Source of the DNA: Deferribacteraceae bacterium UBA6793
GTDB taxonomy: Bacteria > Chrysiogenota > Deferribacteres > Deferribacterales > Geovibrionaceae
Length of the DNA stretch: 52,194 nucleotides
Assembly (NCBI GenBank): GCA_002452405.1
Contig: DKFP01000013.1
Span: forward strand, 1 to 52,194
Direction: 5' to 3'
Both the position numbers and the translations under genes were made by a program. Positions 42,521-51,921 of the stretch are shown piece by piece. Below the pieces are notes generated by a model. It was not told the origin of the DNA. It worked only from the letters and a program-made list of their open reading frames with translations, and did not search any database. Positions within the stretch are counted from its first letter, which is position 1. Every line of letters begins with the position of its first letter.

Positions 42521-43299
42521 CGGGATATTTCTACCCCGCGGACAAAAATGAACTGACAGAATTTTTCAAAGAGAACACCTCTAAAAATCCAAAAAAAGAT
42601 GCGCTGATGGTGATAGTGCCCCATGCAGGCTACATCTATTCCGGCGCGACCGCATTTAAAACACTTTCATCAGTGAATATTCCTGAACACGTCGTTCTTA
42701 TGGGACCAAACCACACGGGCGCAGGCGCCATGCTATCGGTTTATCCTGAAGGTGAATGGGAAACTCCGTTCGGCGATGTCATAATAGACAGCGAAATGGT
42801 GACTGAGCTGTGCTCATCCGGAATTTTTGAGAGAGACGCTCAGGCGCACAGAAGGGAACATTCGCTTGAAGTTATAGTGCCGATGCTTAGGTTTTTGCGA
42901 CCTGATGTAAAAATAACATGCGTTACGGTTAAAAATCCCCATAAAAACACTTTAAAATCTGCCGCCGAAGTATTATTTTCATCCGTTAGAGGTAAAAATG
43001 TGCTTATCGTGGTGAGTTCAGATATGAATCATTTCGAAAATGCACGTATTACGGAGCAAAAAGACACAATAGCTCTTCAGGCACTGTTGAAATCGGATGA
43101 GGATATGCTGTATACTAATGTGTTTGCCAACGAGATATCCATGTGCGGGATTTTTCCGGCATATATAGGTTTGCACTATTGCAGGCTTTGCGGAGCACAC
43201 GGGGCGGAGTTGGTTGAGCATACCCACAGCGGCGCAGTTTCCGGTGATTTTGACAAAGTTGTGGGCTATGCCGGATTAATATATTCAAAAGGTGAGTAA
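42499..43299 (+). CDS. MEMO family protein (AmmeMemoRadiSam system protein B)
   Basis: A 266-residue member of the MEMO family, which has an extradiol-dioxygenase-like fold. Typical segments are PHAGYIYSG, MGPNHTGAG, HRREHSLEVIVPML, VVSSDMNHFE and a C-terminal GYAGLIY. The histidines in the first three and the last Cys-rich loop are the probable metal ligands. Partners AMMECR1 and the radical SAM protein of the AmmeMemoRadiSam set are not next to it; a radical SAM enzyme, MqnE, is two genes away but belongs to another family. The role is unknown. Confidence 0.87.
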   Translation: MRRQAAVAGYFYPADKNELTEFFKENTSKNPKKDALMVIVPHAGYIYSGATAFKTLSSVNIPEHVVLMGPNHTGAGAMLSVYPEGEWETPFGDVIIDSEMVTELCSSGIFERDAQAHRREHSLEVIVPMLRFLRPDVKITCVTVKNPHKNTLKSAAEVLFSSVRGKNVLIVVSSDMNHFENARITEQKDTIALQALLKSDEDMLYTNVFANEISMCGIFPAYIGLHYCRLCGAHGAELVEHTHSGAVSGDFDKVVGYAGLIYSKGE

Positions 43300-44162
43300 T
43301 GAGAGTTAGAACGGCTGTTTTCCCTGTTGCGGGACTGGGAACGAGGTTATTACCCGCTACTAAATCAATTCCGAAAGAGATGGTTACGCTTATAGATAAA
43401 CCGCTTATACAGTACGCTGTTGAAGAGGTCATCGCAGCTGGCATAGAACGTGTGATTTTCGTTTCTGCGAGGAGCAAGCGCGCGCTGGAAGACCATTTCG
43501 ACAATTCACCGGAGTTGGAATATCAGCTCGAATCCAGCGGTAAGATTAAGGTTCTGGAGGAGATGAAACGCATCTCTGAAATGTGCGACATTACATACGT
43601 CCGCCAGAAGAATCCGAACGGTCTTGGTCATGCGGTGCTCTGCGCAAAGGAAGCGGTTGGCAACGAACCCTTCGCTGTCATTCTGCCGGACGATATCATA
43701 ATGAGCAAAGTACCCGTTACGGCGCAGCTTGTTGAACAATTCAACAGGACAAAAAAATCCGTGATATCGCTGATGCAGGTGCCGGACGAGGACACATCAA
43801 AATACGGAATCGTCGTCCCCGGTGAGCGGGTTGACGACAGGCTTATGAGGCTTGAAGGCATGGTTGAGAAACCTAAGAAAAATCCGCCTTCAAATCTTGC
43901 CATAATAGGAAGATACATACTTACAAGCGAGGTTATGGACGCGTTGCAGGTTATCCCCAGAGGCGCAGGTGGCGAGATACAGCTTACCGATGCCATCCTT
44001 GAGGTTGCGAAATCCAGCCGTGTTTACGGTTATCACTTCGAGGGAAAAAGATTTGACTGCGGAAACAAGTTCGGTCTCTTCGAGGCGGCGGTGAACTTTG
44101 CTCTCGACAGGGATGATATGCGCGAACATGCAATCAACGTTATAAAAGGTATGCAAATCTGA
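43299..44162 (+). CDS. galU: UTP-glucose-1-phosphate uridylyltransferase GalU
   Basis: A 287-residue nucleotidyltransferase that makes UDP-glucose for polysaccharides and LPS. The signature PVAGLGTRLLPATKSIPKEM is at about 8-27, followed by DKPLIQYAVEE and the metal-site ILPDDI. GNPNG-type sugar contacts are present as KNPNGLGHA. Its ATG overlaps the previous stop by one base. The length is right for bacterial GalU. Confidence 0.94.
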   Translation: MRVRTAVFPVAGLGTRLLPATKSIPKEMVTLIDKPLIQYAVEEVIAAGIERVIFVSARSKRALEDHFDNSPELEYQLESSGKIKVLEEMKRISEMCDITYVRQKNPNGLGHAVLCAKEAVGNEPFAVILPDDIIMSKVPVTAQLVEQFNRTKKSVISLMQVPDEDTSKYGIVVPGERVDDRLMRLEGMVEKPKKNPPSNLAIIGRYILTSEVMDALQVIPRGAGGEIQLTDAILEVAKSSRVYGYHFEGKRFDCGNKFGLFEAAVNFALDRDDMREHAINVIKGMQI

Positions 44163-44182
44163 CACCGTGAGAGGTGGGTCAA

Positions 44183-44590
44183 ATGCAGGACAGGATTGAA
44201 AAGATAAAATTCATCCACGGATTATTCAAAAAAGAACTGGATGAGCTTCTGAGGTTTGCAAACTCTGCCAAGGCGAGCCTGACAGAGACGCAGGGTCCGC
44301 CAATGGACATTGTTATCAGCGACACAGACGTAAGCCTTTATATTGAGCTGCCGGGGCTTTCCGCAGACGATTTCACGGTTTACCAGCTTGACGACCTCGT
44401 CGTTGTAGAGGGCACGAGACCCAAGGAAAATGTCGAACAGGTGCGGTTTATCCGTGTTGAAAGGGAGGCGGTGTGGTTCCGCAGGGTTGTCCGTTTGCCT
44501 TTCTGCGTAAACGATTCCGACACAAAAGCAAAGCTGAAAGATGGCGTTCTCACCGTAAAGATAACCAGATGTGCCTGTGAAATAGAGTGA
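44183..44590 (+). CDS. Small heat-shock protein (Hsp20/alpha-crystallin)
   Basis: A 135-residue holdase. A helical N-terminus (1 to about 45) is followed by the alpha-crystallin domain: DIVISDTDVSLYIELPGLSADDF, then WFRRVVRLPF and the conserved ending KAKLKDGVLTVKI. The C-terminal I-x-I anchor is replaced by a short CACEIE tail. GAGGTGGG precedes the ATG at 44183; a GTG at 44174 is less likely. It lies directly before lon, so chaperone and protease are probably co-expressed. Confidence 0.88.
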   Translation: MQDRIEKIKFIHGLFKKELDELLRFANSAKASLTETQGPPMDIVISDTDVSLYIELPGLSADDFTVYQLDDLVVVEGTRPKENVEQVRFIRVEREAVWFRRVVRLPFCVNDSDTKAKLKDGVLTVKITRCACEIE

Positions 44591-44608
44591 TTCATTTAGG
44601 AGGAAATT

Positions 44609-46945
44609 ATGGAACAATTCGAGCAGGAAATAAATATACCCGATGAGCTTCCGCTCCTTCCCGTTCGGGACATCGTGGTTTTTCCATATATGGTTCTGCC
44701 ACTTTATGTGGGCAGGGAACAGAGTATCGCCGCCGTTAACGAGGCGTTGAACGAAGACAGGCTTATTTTTCTTGCCTGCCAGAAAGATGCCTCTGTTGAA
44801 GACCCTGAAAAGGAAGAAATATACAAGGTCGGTACAGTCGCAGTCATTCTGCGTATGCTCAAGATGCCTGACAGCAGGGTTAAGCTGCTGATTCAGGGTA
44901 TCAAACGCGCGAAAATAACTGAATTTGTTGAGAGCGATCAGGGGATGCGCGTTAAGATAGAGCAGATAAGCGATGCCGTAAAAGAGGAGAATATCGACGA
45001 ACAGGCGCTTCTTCGTCATTCGAAAGAGCTTCTCAGCAAAGCTGTTTCCCTCGGCAAGCCGATGCTTCCCGATCTGCTTGCTGTTATCGACAGCATAGAC
45101 GAACCGGGTAAGCTGGCTGATATAATCGTTTCCAATCTCGGACTGAAAATGGACGAGGGACAGCAGGTGCTTGAGATAGAAAATCCTGTGGACAGGCTTA
45201 AAAAAGTAGGCGAACTGCTCAACCGCGAGATATCCATTCTGGAAGTTCAGCAGAAGATTATGAACGACGCCAGAGGCGAAATAGACAAGAGCCAGAAAGA
45301 GTATTTCCTTCGCGAACAGCTCAAGGCTATCAAGAAAGAGCTGGGCGAAGAGGACGACTTTCAGGTTGAGATGGATGAATACGCCAAAAAAATAAAGAAA
45401 TGCAAAATGCCTAAGAAGGTGAACGAGGAGGCAGTTAAACAGCTCGACAGGCTGTCGAAAATGCATCCGGATTCCGCCGAGGCGACAGTTGCAAGAACGT
45501 ATCTCGACTGGATGGTGGAAGTGCCTTGGAGCAAAGCCACCAAAGATATGATAGATATTAAGAATGCGAAAAAGATACTGGATGAGGATCACTTCGGTCT
45601 GGAAGAGGTCAAGGACAGGATTCTGGACTTCCTTGCCCTGCGCAAACTGAAAAACGACCTTAAAAGCCCCATCCTCTGCCTTGCGGGACCTCCGGGAGTT
45701 GGTAAAACCTCACTCGGCATGTCCGTTGCAAAGGCTATGGGCAGAAAATATGTCCGTATGTCCCTCGGCGGTGTACGTGACGAGGCGGAGATACGCGGAC
45801 ACAGAAGAACGTATATCGGCGCGCTCCCCGGCAAGATAATTCAGGGCATGAAGACTGCGGGCACTAATAACCCCGTGTTCATGCTGGACGAGATAGATAA
45901 ACTCGGCTCCGATTTCAGAGGCGACCCGTCGTCCGCTTTGCTTGAGGTTCTCGACCCCGTGCAAAATGTGGCGTTCACAGACCACTATCTTGGTGTGCCG
46001 TTCGACCTCTCTAAAGTGTTGTTCATTACGACAGCGAACTATCTGGATCCGATCCCTCCGGCGCTGAAAGACAGGATGGAGATAATCAACATCCCCGGCT
46101 ACACCGAAGAGGAAAAGATAAAGATTGCGGAAAAGTATCTGATACCCAGACAGAAAAAAGAGAACGGCATAGACGATTACAGTGTGACTTTTACGAAAAA
46201 AGCCCTGTCGGAGCTTATCTCAGGATATACGATGGAGAGCGGACTGCGCAATCTTGAACGTACCATCGGCACCGTTTGCCGGAAGATAGGGCGTAAGATT
46301 GCGGAGGGCGACAAGGCAAAATCCTTTGTTGTCACTGACAAATCCCTTGAGAAATACCTCGGACCGATAAAGTTCCTCGGAGAGGATGCTCTCAAGGAGA
46401 ACGAGGTCGGCGTTGTCACAGGTCTTGCGTGGACTCCTGTGGGCGGTGACGTGCTTTTTATTGAATGCACAAAGTTTAAAGGCAAGGGCGCGCTTAATGT
46501 TACGGGGCAGCTCGGCGACGTCATGAAGGAATCATCCCGCGCCGCAATGACATATGTCCGTACAATAGGTGAGAAGTACGGCATCAGCAACGAGGATTTC
46601 GAAAGCTATGACATCCATGTGCACGTTCCTGCGGGTGCGATACCGAAAGACGGACCCAGCGCAGGTATCACTATGGCCACTGCTATTTTGTCCTGCCTTA
46701 CAGGTAAGAAAGTGGACAAGAGTGTTGCAATGACAGGTGAAATAACCATCACCGGAAAGGTATTGCCCATCGGCGGACTGAAAGAAAAACTGCTGGCTGC
46801 AAAACGCCACGGTATAAAAAAGGTTCTGGTGCCTGAAAAGAACGAAAAAGACCTGAGAGGGTTGCCTAAATATGTAACACAGTCCCTTGAGATTGTGTAC
46901 GTAAACGCCTTTGATCAGGTTGTGCCGCACGCACTTATAGATTAA
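44609..46945 (+). CDS. lon: ATP-dependent protease Lon
   Basis: A 778-residue LonA protease. The N-terminal substrate domain begins PLLPVRDIVVFPYM. The AAA+ module has Walker A GPPGVGKTS and Walker B VFMLDEIDK. The proteolytic dyad is Ser684 (DGPSAGI) and Lys727 (GGLKEKLLAA), with the same 43-residue spacing as in E. coli. AGGAGG precedes the ATG. No heat-shock promoter is obvious in the 18 bases before it, so it probably shares the upstream transcript. Confidence 0.97.
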   Translation: MEQFEQEINIPDELPLLPVRDIVVFPYMVLPLYVGREQSIAAVNEALNEDRLIFLACQKDASVEDPEKEEIYKVGTVAVILRMLKMPDSRVKLLIQGIKRAKITEFVESDQGMRVKIEQISDAVKEENIDEQALLRHSKELLSKAVSLGKPMLPDLLAVIDSIDEPGKLADIIVSNLGLKMDEGQQVLEIENPVDRLKKVGELLNREISILEVQQKIMNDARGEIDKSQKEYFLREQLKAIKKELGEEDDFQVEMDEYAKKIKKCKMPKKVNEEAVKQLDRLSKMHPDSAEATVARTYLDWMVEVPWSKATKDMIDIKNAKKILDEDHFGLEEVKDRILDFLALRKLKNDLKSPILCLAGPPGVGKTSLGMSVAKAMGRKYVRMSLGGVRDEAEIRGHRRTYIGALPGKIIQGMKTAGTNNPVFMLDEIDKLGSDFRGDPSSALLEVLDPVQNVAFTDHYLGVPFDLSKVLFITTANYLDPIPPALKDRMEIINIPGYTEEEKIKIAEKYLIPRQKKENGIDDYSVTFTKKALSELISGYTMESGLRNLERTIGTVCRKIGRKIAEGDKAKSFVVTDKSLEKYLGPIKFLGEDALKENEVGVVTGLAWTPVGGDVLFIECTKFKGKGALNVTGQLGDVMKESSRAAMTYVRTIGEKYGISNEDFESYDIHVHVPAGAIPKDGPSAGITMATAILSCLTGKKVDKSVAMTGEITITGKVLPIGGLKEKLLAAKRHGIKKVLVPEKNEKDLRGLPKYVTQSLEIVYVNAFDQVVPHALID

Positions 46946-46951
46946 ATGTTC

Positions 46952-46986
46952 AAAAAAGCTCCCTTGCAAAACATGGGAGCTTTTTT
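46952..46986 (+). terminator. Rho-independent terminator after lon
   Basis: AGCTCCC (46957-46963) pairs with GGGAGCT (46975-46981) around an eleven-base loop, with A before and T after. Confidence 0.85.
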
Positions 46987-47027
46987 ATATTGATTTTGAA
47001 TATCATTAATAATTGTCGGAGTTCATA

Positions 47028-49211
47028 ATGTCCTCAAAACTTACAGAAAAGAACGTCAATATCGGCGGAATGACCTGTGCTGCGTGCGTACGCCGCGTGG
47101 AGAAGAAGCTGGGTAAGGTGGAAGGTGTTAAATCTGTCGCAGTGAACCTCGCCACGAACTCAGCCGCTGTGGAATATGACCCGGCTGTTGTTGACATGGA
47201 CGAAATCGCTCAGGAGATTGAACGTATCGGATATGTTTACAAAGGAGTGGACAGAGATATTGCGGACGATGAGACTGAGCTGTATTACGCAAAGGCGCTG
47301 AAACTTTCCGCTCCGGTTGCGTTCATAGTTTTTCTGTTTTCAATGGTCATAATGCTTCCGCATAAATACATGGAGATATCCAACTGGGTAATGATGGTGC
47401 TTACGCTCTATGTAATGTATTTCGGCGGACGCTCATTCTATAAAATTGCGTGGAAGAACCTTAAAAACCGCACTTCTGATATGAACACTCTGCTGGCACT
47501 GGGAACTCTGTCTGCGTTCGGCTATTCTGCGGCTGTTACCGTTTTTCATGATTTTTTCATGGAACATAACATGGCGCACGTCTATTATGACGCTTCAGTA
47601 GTGATAATCACTTTTATTCTGCTGGGCAAGCTCCTTGAAACCAGAGCGAAAAAGAAAGCGGCAGGCGCTATAGAGGCTCTTCTGAACCTTGCACCAAAGA
47701 CCGCTACTATAATAGAGAATGACGGCGAGCGCGAAGTAGCCGTTTCGTCCCTTAAAATCGGCGACCTTATCCGCGTTAAACCGGGCGGCTCCATAGCTGT
47801 TGACGGTGAGGTTGAGCACGGACAGGGCAGTGTTGACGAATCCATGCTCACAGGTGAATCCCTCCCCGTTTCAAAAAGAGCAGGCGACAGCCTGTTTGCC
47901 GGAACAATACTGACATCAGGCACACTGCTTTATAAAGCGACCTCCGTTGGAACGGATACTGTTCTTGCGGGTATCATCAAGGCTGTCAAAGGTGCCACGG
48001 CATCAAAACCGCGCGTGCAGCGTATGGCGGATCAGGTTTCAGCAGTTTTTGTTCCCGTTGTTATTCTGATAGCCGGAGCCACCCTTGGACTATGGATGAT
48101 TTTCGGTCCGGAACCCGTCTTTACAAACAGCCTTCTGGCATTCGTTTCGGTGCTTATTGTGGCGTGTCCCTGTGCAATGGGACTCGCGACACCGACAGCT
48201 GTTATGGTTGCCACTGGGCGTGGCGCCTTCGAAGGTATCCTCGTGAAGAATGGCGAGACGCTGGAAAAGGCGTGTAAGGTCAACAGAGTCATTTTTGATA
48301 AAACAGGTACGCTGACAACCGGAAAACTGCGCGTGGAAGAGGTTTACACAGCGGTTGGCTATACGGAAGACAAGCTGGTTTCCTATTCTGCGTCGCTTGA
48401 GGCTCTTTCGGAACACCCGCTGGCAAAAGCAGTTGCGACCTGTGCAAAAGATAAAAATCTTCCTCTGCATCCTGTGGAGGATTTTATAAATATTGACGGT
48501 GAAGGCGTTAAGGGTATGGTTGACGGCAGGGAAGTCCTTGTTGGTAAACTGGATTTCCTGAAAGTCAACGGCGTTGACGCAGTTCCGTCGGATTTTGCCG
48601 GTTCACATGTTTATGTAGCTGTGGACGGTGTTTATGTAGGCGTATTCGGTGTTGCTGACACTGTCAAAGATGATGCCGCAGACACTGTCGCGAAACTTAA
48701 AAAAATGGGTATCGTGCCGGTCATCATATCCGGTGACAATGAAAAATCTGTTAAAAGCGTAGCTGATAAACTTGAGATATTCGAATATTTCAGTGGAGTA
48801 AGCCCGAAAGGAAAACTTGAAAAGCTCCACGAATACAGAGACAGAGGCGATATAGTGGCTATGGTTGGCGACGGCATAAACGATGCGGCGGCGCTTGCTG
48901 CAAGCGACGTTGGTTTCGCTATGAGCGGCGGAACGGAGGTTGCGATGCAGTCGGGCGACATCACCATCATCGGCGACAAGACCGACAGGATAGTTAAAGC
49001 AATAAAACTGTCCGGCTACACACTGGCGATAATCAGAGAGAACCTTTTCTGGGCGTTCTTCTACAATATTGTGCTGATTCCTCTTGCGGCGGGCGCTTTC
49101 TATCCGGTTTTCGGGATACGCATGATGCCTATGTACGCAGGGATTGCGATGGCGTTCTCATCCGTAAGCGTTGTGAGCAACTCGCTGAGGTTGAAAATTA
49201 AGAGGCTTTAA
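47028..49211 (+). CDS. copA: Copper-exporting P1B-type ATPase CopA
   Basis: A 727-residue heavy-metal pump. One N-terminal HMA domain binds metal through GMTCAAC (Cys17 and Cys20). The actuator has TGESLP, the transport site is VACPCAMG, the phosphorylation site DKTGT, and the nucleotide site SEHPL; GDGINDAAAL follows. The last helices have FFYN and MAFSSVSVVSNS, the Cu+-specific P1B-1 pattern. The start at 47028 has GGAG six bases upstream; a TTG at 47013 is less likely. No CopZ or regulator is adjacent. Its end overlaps the convergent small gene by 14 bases. Confidence 0.94.
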   Translation: MSSKLTEKNVNIGGMTCAACVRRVEKKLGKVEGVKSVAVNLATNSAAVEYDPAVVDMDEIAQEIERIGYVYKGVDRDIADDETELYYAKALKLSAPVAFIVFLFSMVIMLPHKYMEISNWVMMVLTLYVMYFGGRSFYKIAWKNLKNRTSDMNTLLALGTLSAFGYSAAVTVFHDFFMEHNMAHVYYDASVVIITFILLGKLLETRAKKKAAGAIEALLNLAPKTATIIENDGEREVAVSSLKIGDLIRVKPGGSIAVDGEVEHGQGSVDESMLTGESLPVSKRAGDSLFAGTILTSGTLLYKATSVGTDTVLAGIIKAVKGATASKPRVQRMADQVSAVFVPVVILIAGATLGLWMIFGPEPVFTNSLLAFVSVLIVACPCAMGLATPTAVMVATGRGAFEGILVKNGETLEKACKVNRVIFDKTGTLTTGKLRVEEVYTAVGYTEDKLVSYSASLEALSEHPLAKAVATCAKDKNLPLHPVEDFINIDGEGVKGMVDGREVLVGKLDFLKVNGVDAVPSDFAGSHVYVAVDGVYVGVFGVADTVKDDAADTVAKLKKMGIVPVIISGDNEKSVKSVADKLEIFEYFSGVSPKGKLEKLHEYRDRGDIVAMVGDGINDAAALAASDVGFAMSGGTEVAMQSGDITIIGDKTDRIVKAIKLSGYTLAIIRENLFWAFFYNIVLIPLAAGAFYPVFGIRMMPMYAGIAMAFSSVSVVSNSLRLKIKRL

Positions 49212-49455
49212 CAGCGGAGCGCTTCATTCTTGCGCCGATAATCTGCCCCGCAACGGAGAACAGAAGAAACAGCGGAATGAATGTCCAAGGGGTATGGGTT
49301 GAAATGCGTATTACCGCAACAACAGGAATCGGCGCGTGGACACAGGCAAACCATGCCAGAGAAAACTTTCTGGTGTTGGCCCTTATCCAGCCGAAAGGCA
49401 GGTTCAAAATAAACGCAATCACACAGATTGCAATAACGCCTTGAATTGATGTCAT
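49198..49455 (-). CDS. Small inner-membrane protein of unknown function
   Basis: An 85-residue protein with two or three membrane segments and conserved-looking polar motifs, FILNLPFGWIRANTRKFS and WFACVHAPIPVV. The tail is basic. I recall similar short proteins in other bacteria but can give no function. The start at 49455 lacks a strong ribosome-binding site; a longer frame to 49512 would overlap crcB. Its last 14 bases overlap the end of copA, tail to tail. Confidence 0.7.
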   Translation of the reverse strand: MTSIQGVIAICVIAFILNLPFGWIRANTRKFSLAWFACVHAPIPVVAVIRISTHTPWTFIPLFLLFSVAGQIIGARMKRSAVKAS

Positions 49456-49489
49456 AATTTCTATATAAGACTGAAATGAGGTTTTGTAA

Positions 49490-49864
49490 ATGAAAATTTT
49501 GCTTATAGGCATAGGCGGTTTTCTCGGCGCTATAGCCAGATTTTATACCACAAAATGGACAAACAGCTTGATAACTGACAGAATTCCGTTTGGAACAGTG
49601 GTTGTTAACGTTGTCGGCTCATTCATTCTTGGACTCGTAGTCGTGCTCTCAGTGGAAAAACTGGTGGCAAGCGAGGACATCAGACTCTTCATCGGCGTCG
49701 GAATGCTCGGCGCTTTTACAACCTTCTCCACTTTTTCGGTTGAAACCATATATCTGCTGGAAGAGGGTGCTTTCGTTCCCGCTTTCATTTATATAGCGTG
49801 TAATCTCTTCTTGAGTTTGCTGGCGGCTTACGGCGGCGTTCTGCTCGCCAGACATATGGTCTGA
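49490..49864 (+). CDS. crcB: Fluoride ion channel CrcB (Fluc)
   Basis: A 124-residue four-helix membrane protein that exports fluoride. The signature GAFTTFSTFSVET and an Asn in VVNVVGSFILG match the Fluc family. It works as a dual-topology dimer from a single gene. No fluoride riboswitch is visible in the short 34-base upstream space. It is followed after one base by the molybdopterin-fold protein. Confidence 0.93.
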   Translation: MKILLIGIGGFLGAIARFYTTKWTNSLITDRIPFGTVVVNVVGSFILGLVVVLSVEKLVASEDIRLFIGVGMLGAFTTFSTFSVETIYLLEEGAFVPAFIYIACNLFLSLLAAYGGVLLARHMV

Positions 49865-49865
49865 T

Positions 49866-50459
49866 ATGGGCTTTCTGAAAAGCATTAAGTGTCCGGTTTT
49901 CAACGCAGAACGCATTAAAGAGGTTCCCGGACGGGAAGACTACACGATACAGATCGGCGGCGAATGTGAAAAGACCGGAATATATAAACTGGACGGGTTT
50001 CTGGCAAACTTTAAGATACATACAGTGAGCAGTCGCCTGACCTCCGTTTCAAAATGGAGCGTGAGGGCAGACTGGCAGGGAATTCTGTGGCAGGACTTTT
50101 TAGATTGGGTAAAACCATCGGCTGAATATAAGTTTCTTTATACCGAGAGCTGGGGTGGCTATAAAACCTCTCTGGCGGCTGAACTTTTGCTGAACCCGCG
50201 CGTGCTCATTTGCACAGGCGTTGCGGGAGAAGAGATTGAATATGAATACGGCGGTCCTTTGCGGATGGTTATCCCGAACCAGTGGGGCTTCAAAAGCTGC
50301 AAATGGCTGAAAAAGATATACTTTACCGACGAATATGTGCGCGGTTTCTGGGAAGCCAACGGCTACGGCGACGACGGAACAATCCTTCCGTGTATGGTTG
50401 AGGACGTGAACACAGGCAAACACGTGCGCATTAAGGGCGGAGAGATTACGGAGTTTTAA
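49866..50459 (+). CDS. Sulfite-oxidase-fold (oxidoreductase molybdopterin-binding) protein lacking the usual cysteine
   Basis: A 197-residue cytoplasmic protein with the sulfite oxidase/MsrP molybdopterin fold. The segment YEYGGPLRMVIPNQWGFKSCKWLKKI (split here as GGPLRMVIP and GFKSCKWLKKI, about 129-151) is the characteristic core. In active relatives a cysteine just before the tryptophan strand binds molybdenum; here that place reads WSVRADWQGILWQDFL (64-79) with Ser65. No signal peptide or haem site is present. It may be a cofactor carrier or a variant enzyme. It lies between crcB and aroC and touches both. Confidence 0.8.
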   Translation: MGFLKSIKCPVFNAERIKEVPGREDYTIQIGGECEKTGIYKLDGFLANFKIHTVSSRLTSVSKWSVRADWQGILWQDFLDWVKPSAEYKFLYTESWGGYKTSLAAELLLNPRVLICTGVAGEEIEYEYGGPLRMVIPNQWGFKSCKWLKKIYFTDEYVRGFWEANGYGDDGTILPCMVEDVNTGKHVRIKGGEITEF

Positions 50460-51527
50460 ATGGCAGGGAATACATTCGGGAAGAACTTTACAATAACAAC
50501 ATTCGGAGAGAGCCACGGAAAGGCTGTCGGAGTCGTTATCGACGGCTGTCCCCCCAACGTGGAACTTTCCGTTGAATACGTTCAGAAAGAGCTGGACAGA
50601 CGCAGACCGGGACAGAGCGAAGTCTCCACTCCCAGAGACGAATCGGATACGGTAGACATATACAGCGGCATCTTTGAAGGCAAAACAACAGGAACACCCA
50701 TAATGATGATGGTGTTCAACAAAAACCAGATGTCCAGAGATTACGACGCGGTTAAGAACTTGTTTCGTCCGGGACACGCAGACTTCACTTACTTTTCCAA
50801 ATACGGCATCCGTGACCACAGAGGCGGCGGGCGCTCGTCTGCGAGAGAGACCATCGGGAGGGTATGCGGAGGCGCTGTGGCAAAGGCAGTGCTGACTCAA
50901 CTCGGCATAGATGTTAAAGGTTATGTGATACAGGTGGGTACTCATAAGGCTGTTAAAAGGGATTTTGATTTCATTGAAAAGAACATCATACGCACCTGCG
51001 ACCCCGATGCGGTTCAGGCCATGACTGATTATATATTAGAGGCGAAGAACGATGGCGATTCCGTGGGTGCTATCGTAGAGGTCACTATCAAAGGAGTGCC
51101 TGTTGGGGTGGGTGAGCCTGTTTTTGACAGACTTAATGCCAATCTTGCCAAAGCCATACTGTCAGTTCCCGCCGTTAAAGGCATTGAGTTCGGCAGCGGT
51201 TTCGGCGCGGCGCTTATGCGCGGCAGTGAACATAATGACGAAGTAACCAAATACGGTTTCCTGTCGAACAATGCAGGCGGTACGCTGGGCGGCATGGCAA
51301 GCGGGCAGGATGTGGTATTCCGGTTCGTTGTTAAGCCCGCAAGCTCCATCACAGTGCCTAAGAAGGGCATAGATTTATACGGCAACGAGAAGACTATAAT
51401 CACTGAAGGACGCCACGATCCATGTGTTGCACCGCGTGTGGTCCCGGTTGCCGAAGCAATGTCAGCAGTCACTGTCCTTGATATGATAATGTCTGACAGA
51501 GCGGTTGCTAAGTTCTTCATTAAATAG
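50460..51527 (+). CDS. aroC: Chorismate synthase AroC
   Basis: A 355-residue FMN-dependent lyase that makes chorismate from EPSP, the last step of the shikimate pathway. It starts AGNTFGKNFTITTFGESHGKA, with the first signature GESHG at about 16-20, and has GRSSARETIGRVCGGAVAK and GSGFGAALMRGSEHND. Its ATG directly follows the stop of the preceding gene. Chorismate also feeds the MqnE branch to menaquinone. Confidence 0.96.
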   Translation: MAGNTFGKNFTITTFGESHGKAVGVVIDGCPPNVELSVEYVQKELDRRRPGQSEVSTPRDESDTVDIYSGIFEGKTTGTPIMMMVFNKNQMSRDYDAVKNLFRPGHADFTYFSKYGIRDHRGGGRSSARETIGRVCGGAVAKAVLTQLGIDVKGYVIQVGTHKAVKRDFDFIEKNIIRTCDPDAVQAMTDYILEAKNDGDSVGAIVEVTIKGVPVGVGEPVFDRLNANLAKAILSVPAVKGIEFGSGFGAALMRGSEHNDEVTKYGFLSNNAGGTLGGMASGQDVVFRFVVKPASSITVPKKGIDLYGNEKTIITEGRHDPCVAPRVVPVAEAMSAVTVLDMIMSDRAVAKFFIK

Positions 51528-51599
51528 ACAGGATTAGACCCCTTGTTTATGCGGGCAGTCTAAAGACTCTGCTCCTGAAGACTGTTTCAAAGGATGTTG

Positions 51600-51659
51600 A
51601 AAGAAAAAATAAAATAATTCAAATAAGTTGTTGACTTAATAGATACGATTAGCTATAAC
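51600..51659 (+). promoter_or_regulatory. Tandem promoter P1 with A/T-rich UP-like element
   Basis: TTGACT (51631-51636), 17 bases, TATAAC (51654-51659). The 30 bases before the -35 box are almost pure A and T, like an UP element. It is the first of three promoters. Confidence 0.65.
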
Positions 51660-51792
51660 ACATCTCCGCTAGAGAGCGACACCTGAACGGTGGTTGCCGA
51701 AAGCGGAAAAGATGTTAGAAACGCGGCATCGTAAGATGCCGATTGCTTTTAGAGGGTACTGAAAAGGATTCTTAAAAAAGCAAAAAAAGAGA

Positions 51793-51821
51793 TTGACAAG
51801 GCGGGCTGAATAAAGTAAGCT
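51793..51821 (+). promoter_or_regulatory. Tandem promoter P2
   Basis: TTGACA (51793-51798), 17 bases, TAAGCT (51816-51821), preceded by AAAAAAAGAGA. The module is repeated 100 bases further on. Confidence 0.6.
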
Positions 51822-51892
51822 CACCGTCCCCTGAGAAGGTTAAGAGCCTTTGAGGGTTTTGAAAAAGATGTTAGAAACTTTAAAAAAAGAGA

Positions 51893-51921
51893 TTGACAAA
51901 GGTGAGTAAGTTTGATAGATT
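51893..51921 (+). promoter_or_regulatory. Tandem promoter P3
   Basis: TTGACA (51893-51898), 17 bases, TAGATT (51916-51921), again preceded by AAAAAAAGAGA. Its -35 box is exactly 100 bases after that of P2, and both are followed by TCACC. Confidence 0.65.

Noticed and set aside
44222..45592. A 456-codon minus-strand frame across hsp20 and lon
   Set aside because: It is antisense to two strongly supported genes, with no motifs and a phenylalanine- and leucine-rich composition typical of a shadow frame.
49456..49489. Fluoride riboswitch before crcB
   Set aside because: The 34-base divergent space is too short for the aptamer and has no matching core.
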